Shown: piece by piece, positions 9,895 through 22,524 of the stretch
Layout of the letters: each line of letters opens with the position of its first letter
How positions within the stretch are numbered: position 1 is the first letter of the stretch
Position numbers and translations under genes: made by a program
Assembly (NCBI RefSeq): GCF_018417535.1
Contig: NZ_CP070977.1
Location: forward strand, 2,418,001 to 2,482,000
Direction of reading: 5' to 3'
Source: Burkholderia pyrrocinia
Lineage (GTDB): Bacteria; Pseudomonadota; Gammaproteobacteria; Burkholderiales; Burkholderiaceae
Length of the DNA stretch: 64,000 nt
Notes under the pieces: model-generated
Told to the model about the DNA's origin: nothing
Seen by the model: only the letters and a program-made list of their open reading frames with translations
The model's database searches: none

Positions 9895-10788
9895 TCAGTC
9901 GAGCGCCTTGTCGTTCGGGTTCGCGTACAGCTTCTTCATCGAATCGGACAGCGGGAAGTTCAGGTTCAGCCCCTTCGGCGGGATCGGATTCTCGAACCAC
10001 TTCGCGTAGATCTTCGCGGCTTCGCCCGACTTCTCGACTTGCGAGATCGCGTCGTCGACGACCTTCTTGAAGTCCGTATCGCCCTTGCGCATCATGCAGC
10101 CGTACGCTTCTTCCGATTGCGGCGTGCCGACGATCACCCACTCGCCCGGCTGCTTCGCCTTCGCGCGCTCGCCCGCGAGCAGCGCGTCATCCATCATGAA
10201 CGCGACCGCGCGGCCCGATTCCAGCGTGTTGAACGAATCGCCGTGATCCTTCGCGCTGATGATGTTCATGCCGAGTTGCTTGTCGTTGTTCATCTTGCGC
10301 AGCAGGCGCTCGGACGTCGTGCCGGCGGTGGTCACGACCGTCTTGCCCTTCAGGTCCGCGAAATCCTTGACGCCCGAATCCTTCTTCGTCATCAGGCGCG
10401 TGCCGATCACGAAGATCGTGTCGGAGAACGCGGCTTGCTGCTGACGCTCGGTGTTGTTGGTCGTCGAGCCGCACTCGATGTCGACCGTGCCGTTCTGCAC
10501 CAGCGGAATGCGGTTCTGCGACGTGACCGGGATGTTCTTCACCTGCAGGTTCGGCAGGTTCAGCTTCTTCTTCACCGCGTCGACCACCTTCAGCTGGAAT
10601 TCGCGCGAATAGCCGACCACCTGCTGGCTCTGGTCGTAGTAGGAGAACGGAATCGACGATTCGCGGTGGCCCAGCGCGATCACGCCCGTGTCCTTGATCT
10701 TCTTCAGCGTGCCCGTCTCCTGAGCATGCGCGCCGCTTGCGAACGCGCAGAGCGCCGCGACCATCAGGACTGCCTTGTGGTATTTCAT
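9895..10788 (-). CDS. gltI: Glutamate/aspartate periplasmic binding protein GltI
   Basis: This is a 297-residue periplasmic solute-binding protein (SBP family 3) with a signal peptide MKYHKAVLMVAALCAFASGAHA, cut after AHA. The mature protein carries the typical segments IALGHRESSIPFSYYD, VDIECGSTTNN and VTTAGTTSERLL, which resemble the glutamate/aspartate receptor. I choose the ATG at 10788 because AAGGAG lies nine bases upstream; an ATG at 10797 would touch that site. It is the first gene of gltIJKL, with gdhA immediately upstream on the same strand, linking uptake and deamination of glutamate. Confidence 0.94.
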   Translation of the reverse strand: MKYHKAVLMVAALCAFASGAHAQETGTLKKIKDTGVIALGHRESSIPFSYYDQSQQVVGYSREFQLKVVDAVKKKLNLPNLQVKNIPVTSQNRIPLVQNGTVDIECGSTTNNTERQQQAAFSDTIFVIGTRLMTKKDSGVKDFADLKGKTVVTTAGTTSERLLRKMNNDKQLGMNIISAKDHGDSFNTLESGRAVAFMMDDALLAGERAKAKQPGEWVIVGTPQSEEAYGCMMRKGDTDFKKVVDDAISQVEKSGEAAKIYAKWFENPIPPKGLNLNFPLSDSMKKLYANPNDKALD

Positions 10789-10930
10789 TTTGGTCATCTC
10801 CTTGGCTAAAACCCGCGCCAGTGTATCAAAGTAATATTTTTGAAAGTACTGGTTGTTTACCGAACTACGAATCGCCCTGTGCGAAGCCTTCCTCCCGGCT
10901 CCGGGCACCCTTTCCGCGCCCCAATGCGCG

Positions 10931-10962
10931 CGCGGGCGGCACCGGATTCGGCACCGCCCGCG
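10931..10962 (-). terminator. GC hairpin after gdhA, no T-tract
   Basis: CGCGGGCGG pairs with CCGCCCGCG around a 14-nt loop in the gdhA-gltI gap. No T run follows on the minus strand, so it may be a weak or Rho-assisted terminator or only a stabilising stem. Confidence 0.4.
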
Positions 10963-11017
10963 AGGGTTCATGTACGCAACCGGATGGATTGCGTCATGGC
11001 TTGATCATAGTCAACGA

Positions 11018-15141
<4,124 letters not shown>

Positions 15142-15164
15142 GCGCCGCCGTCGCCGGACGAACC

Positions 15165-15198
15165 AAAGCCCGATGCGAGCAATCGCATCGGGCTTTTT
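15165..15198. terminator. Bidirectional terminator between purB and the oxidoreductase
   Basis: A perfect 14-bp stem AAAGCCCGATGCGA / TCGCATCGGGCTTT with a GCAA tetraloop is followed by further T on the plus strand and flanked by A on the other side. It serves the converging purB and amine-oxidase genes. Confidence 0.92.
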
Positions 15199-15211
15199 CC
15201 TTTTCAGACGC

Positions 15212-16633
15212 TCAGAACGAAATCATCCGGCCCGGGTTGAGCGCACTCATCACGCTCATCGCGGCCTTCGCGGCCGGGATCGCGATCGGCGACAACTGCC
15301 GGCCCAGCGGAATCTCGCGATGATCGATGCCGGTCAGCATCGAGAAATCGTCGTTGCGCCCGACGAAATCGTCGCAGATCGCCTTGCCGATCCGCACCGT
15401 CTGCGCGACGCCGTGGCCGCTCCAGCCCTGCACCATGTACATCGGCACGCGGCCGTCGGTCTTGCGGCTGTCGGTGGCGCCGTTCAGCGTGAAGTCGCTG
15501 ACGCCGCTCCAGCAGTAGTCGAGCGCGAAGCTGCCGTCGACCTGCGGAAACACCGTGTTCAGCCGCGTCAGCAGATACGCGTTGACGTCGGGCTGCGCCC
15601 AGCAGGTGCCGGTGCCCTGCCCGCCGAACAGCAGGCGGTTGCCGCGCACCGGCCGGTAGTAGTCGATCTGGAACTGCGTGTCGTACACGGGCATGCCGGC
15701 CGGCATCAGCGTCGCAACGTCGACGTCGAGCGGCGCCGTCACGCTCACGTACGTGAAGAACGGCACCGTTGTCGCGGCACCGTCGTCGAGCAGCCGGAAC
15801 GTCGTGTTGTGTAGCGCGAGCACGACGCCCTTGCGCGCGGTAATCGTGCCGCCCGGCGTCGTCGCGACGACGCCCGCAGGCGTCTCGTCGAGCTCGAGCA
15901 CCTCGGTGCCCTCGAACAGCGCGCCGCCGTTCAGCCGGAAGCCGTGCACGAGGCCGCGCACGAGCGCGAGCGGATGGATCTGGCCGCCGAGCGCGTCGAT
16001 CGCCGCGCCGTGGTACAGCCCCGAGCGCACGTATTCGTCGTGCAGTTGATGGCGGCCGACGAGCGTCACGCCCGCGTCGCCGAGATGACGGCGCGCATCC
16101 GCGCCGTCGAGCAGCGCGCTCATGTGGCCGGGGTGGACGGCCGCCGTGACGTGGCCGCGCTTGCGGTCGAGATCGAGCGCGTAACGCGCGCCGATCGCAT
16201 CGATCAGGTCCATCGATTCGCCCGACGCGAAGCGCCACAGCCGCTTCGCATCGTCGTGCGACAGGTGGTCGATCATGTCGGCCGCTTCCCAGCGCGCGAG
16301 GCCGGGCGTCAACTGCCCGCCGTTGCGGCCCGATGCCGCCGAGCCAACGTGATGCTTGTCGACGAGGATCGTGTCGACGCCCGCTTCCGCGAGATGCAGC
16401 GCGGCCGACGCGCCGAGCAGGCCCGCGCCGATCACGAGCACGTCGCACACGGCGTCGTGCGCGAGCGGCGCGCCGTTCGCGTGACGCGACAGCGACGCCT
16501 CGTACCAGTTGGCCGGGCGCTCGCCGTTATAACGGGCCGGGTCGCACCAGTTCCAGTTGTCTTTTTCGATGTTCAGTTGCGTTTGCTCGAAACGCGATTC
16601 GCCCTGGATCAGGGGTTGGTGATTGGAAGTCAT
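15212..16633 (-). CDS. FAD-dependent amine oxidase, PuuB-like
   Basis: This is a 473-residue DAO-family flavoprotein. VCDVLVIGAGLLGASAAL (about 62-79) is the FAD-binding Rossmann loop, GSAASGRNGGQLTPG is the second flavin contact, and MVQGWSGHGV is the C-terminal signature seen in gamma-glutamylputrescine oxidases and related amine oxidases. By family it would oxidise an amine to an aldehyde with release of H2O2. No other puu gene is adjacent, so putrescine as the substrate is only a possibility. The start is the ATG at 16633. It is divergent from a TetR regulator with a palindrome between them. Confidence 0.82.
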   Translation of the reverse strand: MTSNHQPLIQGESRFEQTQLNIEKDNWNWCDPARYNGERPANWYEASLSRHANGAPLAHDAVCDVLVIGAGLLGASAALHLAEAGVDTILVDKHHVGSAASGRNGGQLTPGLARWEAADMIDHLSHDDAKRLWRFASGESMDLIDAIGARYALDLDRKRGHVTAAVHPGHMSALLDGADARRHLGDAGVTLVGRHQLHDEYVRSGLYHGAAIDALGGQIHPLALVRGLVHGFRLNGGALFEGTEVLELDETPAGVVATTPGGTITARKGVVLALHNTTFRLLDDGAATTVPFFTYVSVTAPLDVDVATLMPAGMPVYDTQFQIDYYRPVRGNRLLFGGQGTGTCWAQPDVNAYLLTRLNTVFPQVDGSFALDYCWSGVSDFTLNGATDSRKTDGRVPMYMVQGWSGHGVAQTVRIGKAICDDFVGRNDDFSMLTGIDHREIPLGRQLSPIAIPAAKAAMSVMSALNPGRMISF

Positions 16634-16820
16634 GATTGCACTTGCATGGTCTTGGGCCGCCTGTCGAAGAGCCTTCTGGCTTTGCGTGTGGGGCAGCCGG
16701 TTCCACATGGGTGTCAACGAGAAAAGAGGCGCGATGGCCCGTGTTGACGGCGGACACGCTCGTGCCGCCTGGATCCCGGACTGTGCGAAAGCACGTATTG
16801 AAAGGTGCCGGGACACCCAA

Positions 16821-16856
16821 TTTCTACATCGCAGAGATAATTCTACAGTGTAGAAT
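16821..16856. promoter_or_regulatory. 17-bp palindromic operator between oxidase and TetR genes
   Basis: ATTCTACAGTGTAGAAT (16840-16856) is a perfect 8-bp inverted repeat around one base. A further half-site TTTCTACA lies at 16821-16828, about two helical turns away. The TAGAAT arm could serve as a -10 element for the regulator gene, so binding would block it. Size and location fit a TetR dimer site controlling both divergent genes. Confidence 0.7.
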
Positions 16857-16908
16857 ACGCTTTCGTCAAGTTTACGGCCGGACCCGCTCCGGCCGCCAGC
16901 CCGCATCG

Positions 16909-17556
16909 ATGAAAGACAAACCCGCCCAGGGCCCGCGCGGCCTCGACAAGGACGCGATCGTCGCGGCCGCGCTCGTGCTGCTCGAAGACGTCGGCGAAGC
17001 CGCATTCAGCGTACGCAAGCTCGCGCAGTCGGTCGGCTGCGACCCGATGAGCGTGCTGTACCACTTCAAGTCGAAGGACGGCCTGAGCCGCGCGATCGCG
17101 AACGCGCTGTCGCGCTCGCTCGTGCCGGTCGACGACGCGCTGCCGTGGCGCGAGCGGCTGCGCGATCTCGCACGCCAGTACCGCGCGCTCGCGCTGCGCC
17201 ACCCTGCCGCGTTCGCGCTCCTGCAGCGCCACATGAGCACGGGCCCCGCCGATCTCGCGCACATCGAGGCCGTGCATCGCGCGCTGGTCGACGCCGGCAT
17301 CCCGCGCGCGGCGCTGCCGTCGGTGTGCGTCGGCTGGTATGCGAGCGTGATCGGGCTCGCCGCCGCCGAGGCCGGCGGCCTCACGCGGCCCGCGAACGAC
17401 GTGGAGCTGGAGGAAATGAACGCGTTGTCGGACACCGAGCACCCGCTCGTCAGGTCGGCCGCCCCGCTCTATGCGCAGCTCGATCCGGAGATCGTGCACG
17501 ACACGATGCTCGACGTGCTGCTCGACGGCATCGCGAAGCGCGCGCACGCGGCCTGA
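16909..17556 (+). CDS. TetR/AcrR-family repressor
   Basis: The 215-residue protein has an N-terminal TetR helix-turn-helix (about 14-60: AIVAAALVLLEDVGEAAFSV, then VGCDPMSVLYHFKSK) and a helical C-terminal ligand domain resembling TetR_C. The ATG at 16909 is chosen because it starts just before the DNA-binding domain; an open frame upstream runs through the operator and is not credible as protein. It is divergent from the PuuB-like oxidase, which it most likely represses. The ligand is unknown. Confidence 0.88.
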   Translation: MKDKPAQGPRGLDKDAIVAAALVLLEDVGEAAFSVRKLAQSVGCDPMSVLYHFKSKDGLSRAIANALSRSLVPVDDALPWRERLRDLARQYRALALRHPAAFALLQRHMSTGPADLAHIEAVHRALVDAGIPRAALPSVCVGWYASVIGLAAAEAGGLTRPANDVELEEMNALSDTEHPLVRSAAPLYAQLDPEIVHDTMLDVLLDGIAKRAHAA

Positions 17557-17576
17557 CCGGCTTGCGCGCCGCCAAC

Positions 17577-17606
17577 GACAAAGGCGCCCCGAAGGGCGCC
17601 TTTGTC
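17577..17606. terminator. Bidirectional terminator between tetR and gntK
   Basis: GACAAAGGCGCCC and GGGCGCCTTTGTC form a 13-bp stem with a CGAA loop between two converging genes. Confidence 0.88.
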
Positions 17607-17629
17607 ATGACGATTGCCGCGAACCGCGC

Positions 17630-18133
17630 TCAGTGCTGCTGCGCGATGCCGATCTTCACCATCACCTGATCGACGATCTGTTCGGGCGTCAACTCGATGC
17701 TGACCACGATCGCTTCGTCCGGGCCCGGCTCCTCGAGCGTATCGAGCTGGCTCTTCAGCAGCGACGGATCGAAGAAATGGCCGGTGCGGGTCTTCAGGCG
17801 CTCGTGCAACACCTCGAACGAACCCTGCAGATACACGAACCGCACGTCGGTGTCGGCGCCGCGCAGCACGTCGCGGTACGACCGCTTCAGCGACGAGCAG
17901 GTGAACACGGCCGTCTCGCCCGCGCGCTGCTTTTCCTCGATGGCCTCGCGGATCGCGCGCAGCCACGGCCAGCGGTCGTCGTCGGTCAGCGGAATGCCGT
18001 GGTGCATCTTTTCCTTGTTCGCCGCGCTGTGAAACGCGTCGCCGTCGGTATAGCTGCACGACAGGCGTTCCGCCAGCATTTCGCCGATTCGCGACTTGCC
18101 CGCGCCCGACACGCCCATTGCGATCAGAATCAT
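17630..18133 (-). CDS. gntK: Gluconokinase
   Basis: This is a 167-residue P-loop kinase with GVSGAGKS at residues 7-14, followed by YTDGDAFHSAANKEKM and the PLTDDDRWPWL segment typical of thermoresistant gluconokinases. It phosphorylates D-gluconate to 6-phosphogluconate, the substrate of Edd encoded 2 kb away. Its length is normal for GntK (about 165-175). It starts 13 bases after the gntT stop and is clearly co-transcribed with it. Confidence 0.95.
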   Translation of the reverse strand: MILIAMGVSGAGKSRIGEMLAERLSCSYTDGDAFHSAANKEKMHHGIPLTDDDRWPWLRAIREAIEEKQRAGETAVFTCSSLKRSYRDVLRGADTDVRFVYLQGSFEVLHERLKTRTGHFFDPSLLKSQLDTLEEPGPDEAIVVSIELTPEQIVDQVMVKIGIAQQH

Positions 18134-18146
18134 TGACTACCCCTTG

Positions 18147-19508
18147 TTACAAAACCATGCTCAGCAGCAGCGTGAAGCTCAGGCCGAGCACCGAGATGAT
18201 CGTTTCGAGCAGCGTCCACGTCTTGAACGTCTGGCCGACCGTCATCCCGAAATATTCCTTGATCAGCCAGAAGCCGCCGTCGTTCACGTGCGAGAAGATC
18301 AGCGAGCCCGAGCCCGTCGCGAGCACCAGCAGTTCCGGACGCACCGCCGCCCCGGACGCCGCCGCGATCGGCGCGACGATGCCGCAGGCCGTCGTCATCG
18401 CGACCGTTGCCGAGCCCGTCGCGAGACGGATCAGCGCGGCGACGAACCAGCCGAGCAGCAGCGGCGACAGGTGCGCCTGCGTGGCGGTTGCGACGATCTG
18501 CTGCGAGATCCCGCTGTCACGCAGGATACCGCCAAAGCCGCCGCCCGCGCCGACGATCAGCGTAATCCCTGCGATCGGTGCCAGGCACTCGCCGCAGAAC
18601 TTCTGGATCTGGTCGCGGTTGAAGCCCTGCAGCTTGCCGAACGTGAAGAAGCTCACGAGCACGGCGATCAGCAGCGCGACGTCCGAGTTGCCGGCAAAGC
18701 GCAGCAGGTTGTTCGGTAGCGTCTTCGGCGCGAAGACCAGGTCGGCCCAGCTGCCGACCAGCATCAGGATCACCGGCAGCAGGATCGTGAACAGCGTGAT
18801 GCCGAAGCCCGGCAGCTCGCGCTTCTTGCCTTCGGTGTGCGTGTCGACGAATTGCGCGGCGAGCGGGTTGTTCTCCGGCAGCTTCACGAACTTCGAGATC
18901 GTCAGCGCGAACAGCGGGCCCGCGACGATCGCGGTCGGCACGCCGACGATCAGGCCGAATGCGATCGTCTTGCCGATATCGGCGCCGTACTGCTGGACCG
19001 CGAGCAGCGCGGCCGGGTGCGGCGGGATCAGCCCGTGCACGACCGACAGGCCGGCCACCATCGGCAGGCCGACGACGAGCAGCGACTTGCCGGTACGCTT
19101 CGCGACGTTGAACGCGATCGGGATCAGCAGCACGAAGCCGACTTCGAAGAACACCGGCAGGCCGACGATGATCGCGACGAACATCATCGCCCAGTGGATG
19201 TTCTTCTCACCGAACCAGTCGATCAGCGTGGTCGCGATCCGTTCGGCGCCGCCCGATTCGGCCATCATCTTGCCGAGCATCGTGCCGAGGCCGACGACGA
19301 CCGCGATGTGGCCGAGCGTATTGCCGTTGCCCGTCTCGAACGACTTGACGATCTTGTCCATCGGCATCCCGACCACCAGGCCGAGGCCGAGCGACACGAT
19401 GATGAGCACCAGGAACGGATAGATCTTGAACCGCGCGATCATCACGATCAACGCCACGATCGCGATCACGGTGTAGATGAGCAGCATGCTGCCTTGGACA
19501 GCCCCCAT
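18147..19508 (-). CDS. gntT: Gluconate:H+ symporter, GntP family
   Basis: This is a 453-residue inner-membrane transporter with a dozen or more hydrophobic stretches. The family-typical segments GLPVFFEVGFVLLIP and HGLIPPHPAAL are present, and ATGSATVAMTTACG lies near residue 365. By family it imports gluconate or a related sugar acid with protons. The start is the ATG at 19508 with a strong AAGGAGG site upstream. It leads the gntT-gntK operon. A 10-bp palindrome lies 135 bases upstream. Confidence 0.93.
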   Translation of the reverse strand: MGAVQGSMLLIYTVIAIVALIVMIARFKIYPFLVLIIVSLGLGLVVGMPMDKIVKSFETGNGNTLGHIAVVVGLGTMLGKMMAESGGAERIATTLIDWFGEKNIHWAMMFVAIIVGLPVFFEVGFVLLIPIAFNVAKRTGKSLLVVGLPMVAGLSVVHGLIPPHPAALLAVQQYGADIGKTIAFGLIVGVPTAIVAGPLFALTISKFVKLPENNPLAAQFVDTHTEGKKRELPGFGITLFTILLPVILMLVGSWADLVFAPKTLPNNLLRFAGNSDVALLIAVLVSFFTFGKLQGFNRDQIQKFCGECLAPIAGITLIVGAGGGFGGILRDSGISQQIVATATQAHLSPLLLGWFVAALIRLATGSATVAMTTACGIVAPIAAASGAAVRPELLVLATGSGSLIFSHVNDGGFWLIKEYFGMTVGQTFKTWTLLETIISVLGLSFTLLLSMVL

Positions 19509-19640
19509 TTGGACTCCTCCTTGGGATTATTCGAACCGGGCGGATCGTTGCGAGTATGCCCGGCTATGCAGGTCTCCGAAACAGCGGGAAGCCCCCCGCC
19601 GTCAGGACGCTGAATTTTACTTATCTTTACGGCTCGCGGA

Positions 19641-19656
19641 TAGAACCGGTTCCATT
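19641..19656. promoter_or_regulatory. Palindrome upstream of gntT (LacI/GntR-like operator)
   Basis: GAACCGGTTC (19643-19652) is a perfect palindrome, extending to 15 of 16 matches from 19640 to 19655. Gluconate repressors of the LacI family bind ACCGGT-centred palindromes, so a gluconate-responsive operator is plausible. The matching repressor gene is not in this window. Confidence 0.5.
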
Positions 19657-19659
19657 AGC

Positions 19660-19705
19660 AAAAACCCTCGGTGAAACAAGCATTAAGCGCTTGTTTCCCG
19701 AGGGT
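19660..19705 (-). terminator. Terminator of the edd-eda operon
   Basis: A 17-bp stem (ACCCTCGG, one bulged T, GAAACAAGC opposite GCTTGTTTCCCGAGGGT) with a 7-nt loop lies 24 bases after the eda stop. The next bases on the minus strand are TTTTT. Confidence 0.9.
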
Positions 19706-19728
19706 CGGACTGCCATTTAGTGCAAGTC

Positions 19729-20355
19729 TTAGCGGGGCAACTGGCTCGCGGCTTGCGCAAGGCGCGTGACTTCGGCCCAGTCCTGCGCGGCGAGCGCGGC
19801 TTTCGGCGTGAGCCACGAGCCGCCGACGCAGACGACGTTCGGCAGCTTCAGGAAATTCGGCGCGGTGTCGACCGTGATGCCGCCGGTCGGGCAGAACTTC
19901 AGCGCCGGGAACGGGCCGTGGAACGCCTGCAGCATCGGCACGCCGCCCGCCTGCTGCGCGGGGAAGAACTTCACGATCTCGTAGCCGAATTCGAGCGCCT
20001 GGATGATGTCGCTCGGCGTCATCACGCCCGGCAGCAGCGGCAGGCCCGCGTCGAGCGACGCGAGGTGCAGGTCCTTCGTCAGGCCCGGCGACACGCCGAA
20101 CGTCGCGCCCGCGCGCTTCGCCTGCGCGCAATGCTCGGGCTTCGTGATCGTGCCGACGCCGACGACGATGTCGTCCGCGAGCTGGCTTGCGCGCTGGATC
20201 GCCTCCAGGCCGGCTGGCGTGCGCAGCGTGATCTCGAGCACTTTCACGCCGCCCGCGTGCAACGCGCGCGACACGTGTTCGCCCTGCTCGACCGAGTCGA
20301 ATGCGAGCACCGGAATGACCGGGCCCAGCTTCACGATTTCAGCAATCGTCTTCAT
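19729..20355 (-). CDS. eda: KDPG aldolase (Entner-Doudoroff)
   Basis: This is a 208-residue 2-dehydro-3-deoxy-phosphogluconate aldolase that splits KDPG to pyruvate and glyceraldehyde 3-phosphate. The conserved segments VLEITLRTPAGLEAI, GVSPGLTKDL and VKFFPAQQAGG (the Schiff-base lysine region) are all present, and the length is standard. I choose the ATG at 20355 with AAGGAG eight bases upstream; a TTG precedes it in frame. It lies 19 bases after edd and is followed by a strong terminator. Confidence 0.96.
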   Translation of the reverse strand: MKTIAEIVKLGPVIPVLAFDSVEQGEHVSRALHAGGVKVLEITLRTPAGLEAIQRASQLADDIVVGVGTITKPEHCAQAKRAGATFGVSPGLTKDLHLASLDAGLPLLPGVMTPSDIIQALEFGYEIVKFFPAQQAGGVPMLQAFHGPFPALKFCPTGGITVDTAPNFLKLPNVVCVGGSWLTPKAALAAQDWAEVTRLAQAASQLPR

Positions 20356-20374
20356 CAAATTCGCTCCTTGAAAT

Positions 20375-22231
20375 TCATGCGTCGACGCGGACGGCCGTTT
20401 CGCCGACCAGCGTCCCGAAAACCGATGCGCCCTGCTCGGCCGGCGCGGCGGCCGCGCGGAACACGCCGAACAGTTCGCGCCCGAAACCGACCTCGTTCTC
20501 CGCCTGGTACAGCGGCTGCGCGACCGGGCGGGCGTGCCACTCGGCGTCGTCGACGTCGATGTCGAGCACGCCGGCTTCCGCGTCGATCACGAGCGTGTCG
20601 CCCGTCTTCACCTTGCCGAGCGGGCCGGCCAGCAGCGCTTCCGGCGACACGTGGATCACGGCCGGCACCTTGCCCGACGCGCCCGACATGCGGCCGTCGG
20701 TGACGAGCGCGACGTGGAAGCCCTGATCCTGCAGCACGCCGAGCAGCGGCGTCAAACGGTGCAGCTCGGGCATCCCGTTCGCGCGCGCGCCCTGGAAGCG
20801 CACGACCGCGACGAAATCGCGCTTCAGCTCGCCGCGATCGAACGCTTCCTGCACGGCTTCCTGCGAATCGAACACGATCGCGGGCGCCGTCACCTTGCGG
20901 TGTTCGGGCGCGACCGCCGAAATCTTGATCACGCCGCGGCCGAGCCGGCCCTGCATCAGGCGCAGGCCGCCGTCCGGCTGGAACGGGTCGCGGATGCCGC
21001 GCAGCACCTTCGTGTCGTGGCTCTCGGCCGCGCCGTCGACCCACGTCAGCTTGCCGTCGATCAGCTTCGGCTCCTTCGTGTAGTGCGACAACCCCTTGCC
21101 GGCAACCGTCGTCACGTCCTCGTGCAGCAGCCCGCCTTCGAGCAGGTTGCGCACCAGGAACGCGACGCCGCCCGCCGCGTGGAAGTGGTTCACGTCGGCC
21201 TTGCCGTTCGGGTAAATCTTCGCGAGCAGCGGCACGACGGCCGACAGCTCGTCGAAATCGTTCCAGTCGATCAGGATGCCGGCCGCGCGCGCGATCGCGA
21301 CGAGGTGCAGCGTATGGTTGGTCGAGCCGCCCGTCGCGAGCAGCGCGACGATCCCGTTGACGATCGCCTTCTCGTCGATCACATGGCCGATCGGCGTGTA
21401 GCAGCCGCGCTCGACGGTCAGGTCGAGCACGCGGCGCGCGGCCTCGGCCGTCAGCGCGGTGCGCAGCGGCGTGTGCGGATGGACGAACGCCGAACCCGGC
21501 AGGTGTAGCCCCATCAGCTCCATCAGCATCTGGTTGCTGTTCGCGGTGCCGTAGAACGTGCAGGTGCCGTGGCCGTGATACGCGGCCGATTCGGCTTCGA
21601 GCAGCGCGTCGCGGCCGACCTGGCCGGTCGCGAACTGCTGGCGGATCTTCGCCTTGTCGTCGTTCGACAGGCCGCTCGTCATCGGGCCGGCCGGCACGAA
21701 GATCGTCGGCAGGTGGCCGAACTGCAGCGCGCCGATCAGGAGGCCCGGCACGATCTTGTCGCAGATGCCGAGGCAGAGCGCCGCGTCGAACATGTTGTGC
21801 GTGAGCGCGATCGCCGTGCCCATCGCGATCGCCTCGCGCGAGAACAGCGACAGTTCCATCCCCGGGTTGCCCTGCGTGACGCCGTCGCACATCGCCGGCA
21901 CGCCGCCCGCGAACTGCGCGACACCGCCGTTCTCGCGCGCGGCGACCTTGATGATGTCGGGGAAATCCTTGTACGGCGCATGCGCGGACAGCATCTCGTT
22001 GTACGAGGACACGATGCCGATGTTCGGCTCGCGGATCGTCTTGATCGCGAACTTGTCGTTGCCTTCGAGGCCCGCGAAACCGTGTGCCAGGTTCGCGCAC
22101 GACAGCGCGCCGCGCGCCGGGAACTTGCCCTGCGCGCCGTCGATGCGCTGCAGATAGGCGGAACGGGTCGATTGGCTGCGGGCGATCACGCGTTCGGTGA
22201 CCTTCGCCAGAGTGGGGTGCAGCGACGTCAT
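20375..22231 (-). CDS. edd: Phosphogluconate dehydratase
   Basis: This is a 618-residue IlvD/Edd-family dehydratase that converts 6-phosphogluconate to [13 protein letters not shown] and [10 protein letters not shown] hold cysteines expected to bind the iron-sulfur cluster, and [15 protein letters not shown] is a family signature. The length is close to E. coli Edd (603). The ATG at 22231 has AGGAGC upstream. It heads the edd-eda operon and is divergent from a HexR-type regulator with palindromes in the gap, which suggests control by the pathway intermediate KDPG. Confidence 0.97.
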   Translation of the reverse strand: MTSLHPTLAKVTERVIARSQSTRSAYLQRIDGAQGKFPARGALSCANLAHGFAGLEGNDKFAIKTIREPNIGIVSSYNEMLSAHAPYKDFPDIIKVAARENGGVAQFAGGVPAMCDGVTQGNPGMELSLFSREAIAMGTAIALTHNMFDAALCLGICDKIVPGLLIGALQFGHLPTIFVPAGPMTSGLSNDDKAKIRQQFATGQVGRDALLEAESAAYHGHGTCTFYGTANSNQMLMELMGLHLPGSAFVHPHTPLRTALTAEAARRVLDLTVERGCYTPIGHVIDEKAIVNGIVALLATGGSTNHTLHLVAIARAAGILIDWNDFDELSAVVPLLAKIYPNGKADVNHFHAAGGVAFLVRNLLEGGLLHEDVTTVAGKGLSHYTKEPKLIDGKLTWVDGAAESHDTKVLRGIRDPFQPDGGLRLMQGRLGRGVIKISAVAPEHRKVTAPAIVFDSQEAVQEAFDRGELKRDFVAVVRFQGARANGMPELHRLTPLLGVLQDQGFHVALVTDGRMSGASGKVPAVIHVSPEALLAGPLGKVKTGDTLVIDAEAGVLDIDVDDAEWHARPVAQPLYQAENEVGFGRELFGVFRAAAAPAEQGASVFGTLVGETAVRVDA

Positions 22232-22314
22232 GCTGGGCGCTCCTGTATGCCGGCCGACACCGGCGGTTGGAATCGTAGGGACGGTCGAGTGCGTCGACAG
22301 AACGAAGTCAGTCT

Positions 22315-22329
22315 AGTAGAAAAACTACA
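22315..22329. promoter_or_regulatory. HexR-like operator 1 (edd side)
   Basis: AGTAGAAAAACTACA, read on the minus strand as TGTAG-N5-CTACT, has arms matching at 4 of 5 positions around an A/T centre. It lies about 85 bases upstream of edd. A second, perfect copy of the TGTAG-N5-CTACA pattern is at 22458. Confidence 0.6.
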
Positions 22330-22457
22330 AGCATGCAATGCAGATCGATTCTCGCGAAACCCTTATTCCCGCCACCAGCATGGCTTTACCTAGTGAAAAC
22401 CCTAATCATCGTCGCCGCAACCGCGCCGGGAGTGCCGCAATAACGCTAGTATTTTTA

Positions 22458-22472
22458 TGTAGATTTTCTACA
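22458..22472. promoter_or_regulatory. HexR-like operator 2 (regulator side)
   Basis: TGTAGATTTTCTACA is a perfect TGTAG/CTACA inverted repeat with a 5-nt A/T spacer, 53 bases before the regulator ATG. It resembles the TGTA-rich palindromes reported for HexR of proteobacteria. Its position suggests autoregulation. Confidence 0.65.
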
Positions 22473-22524
22473 ATTCGATTGCGATACACTCGCTCATCCG
22501 AACCCGATTTTCACGTGCCGTCCC

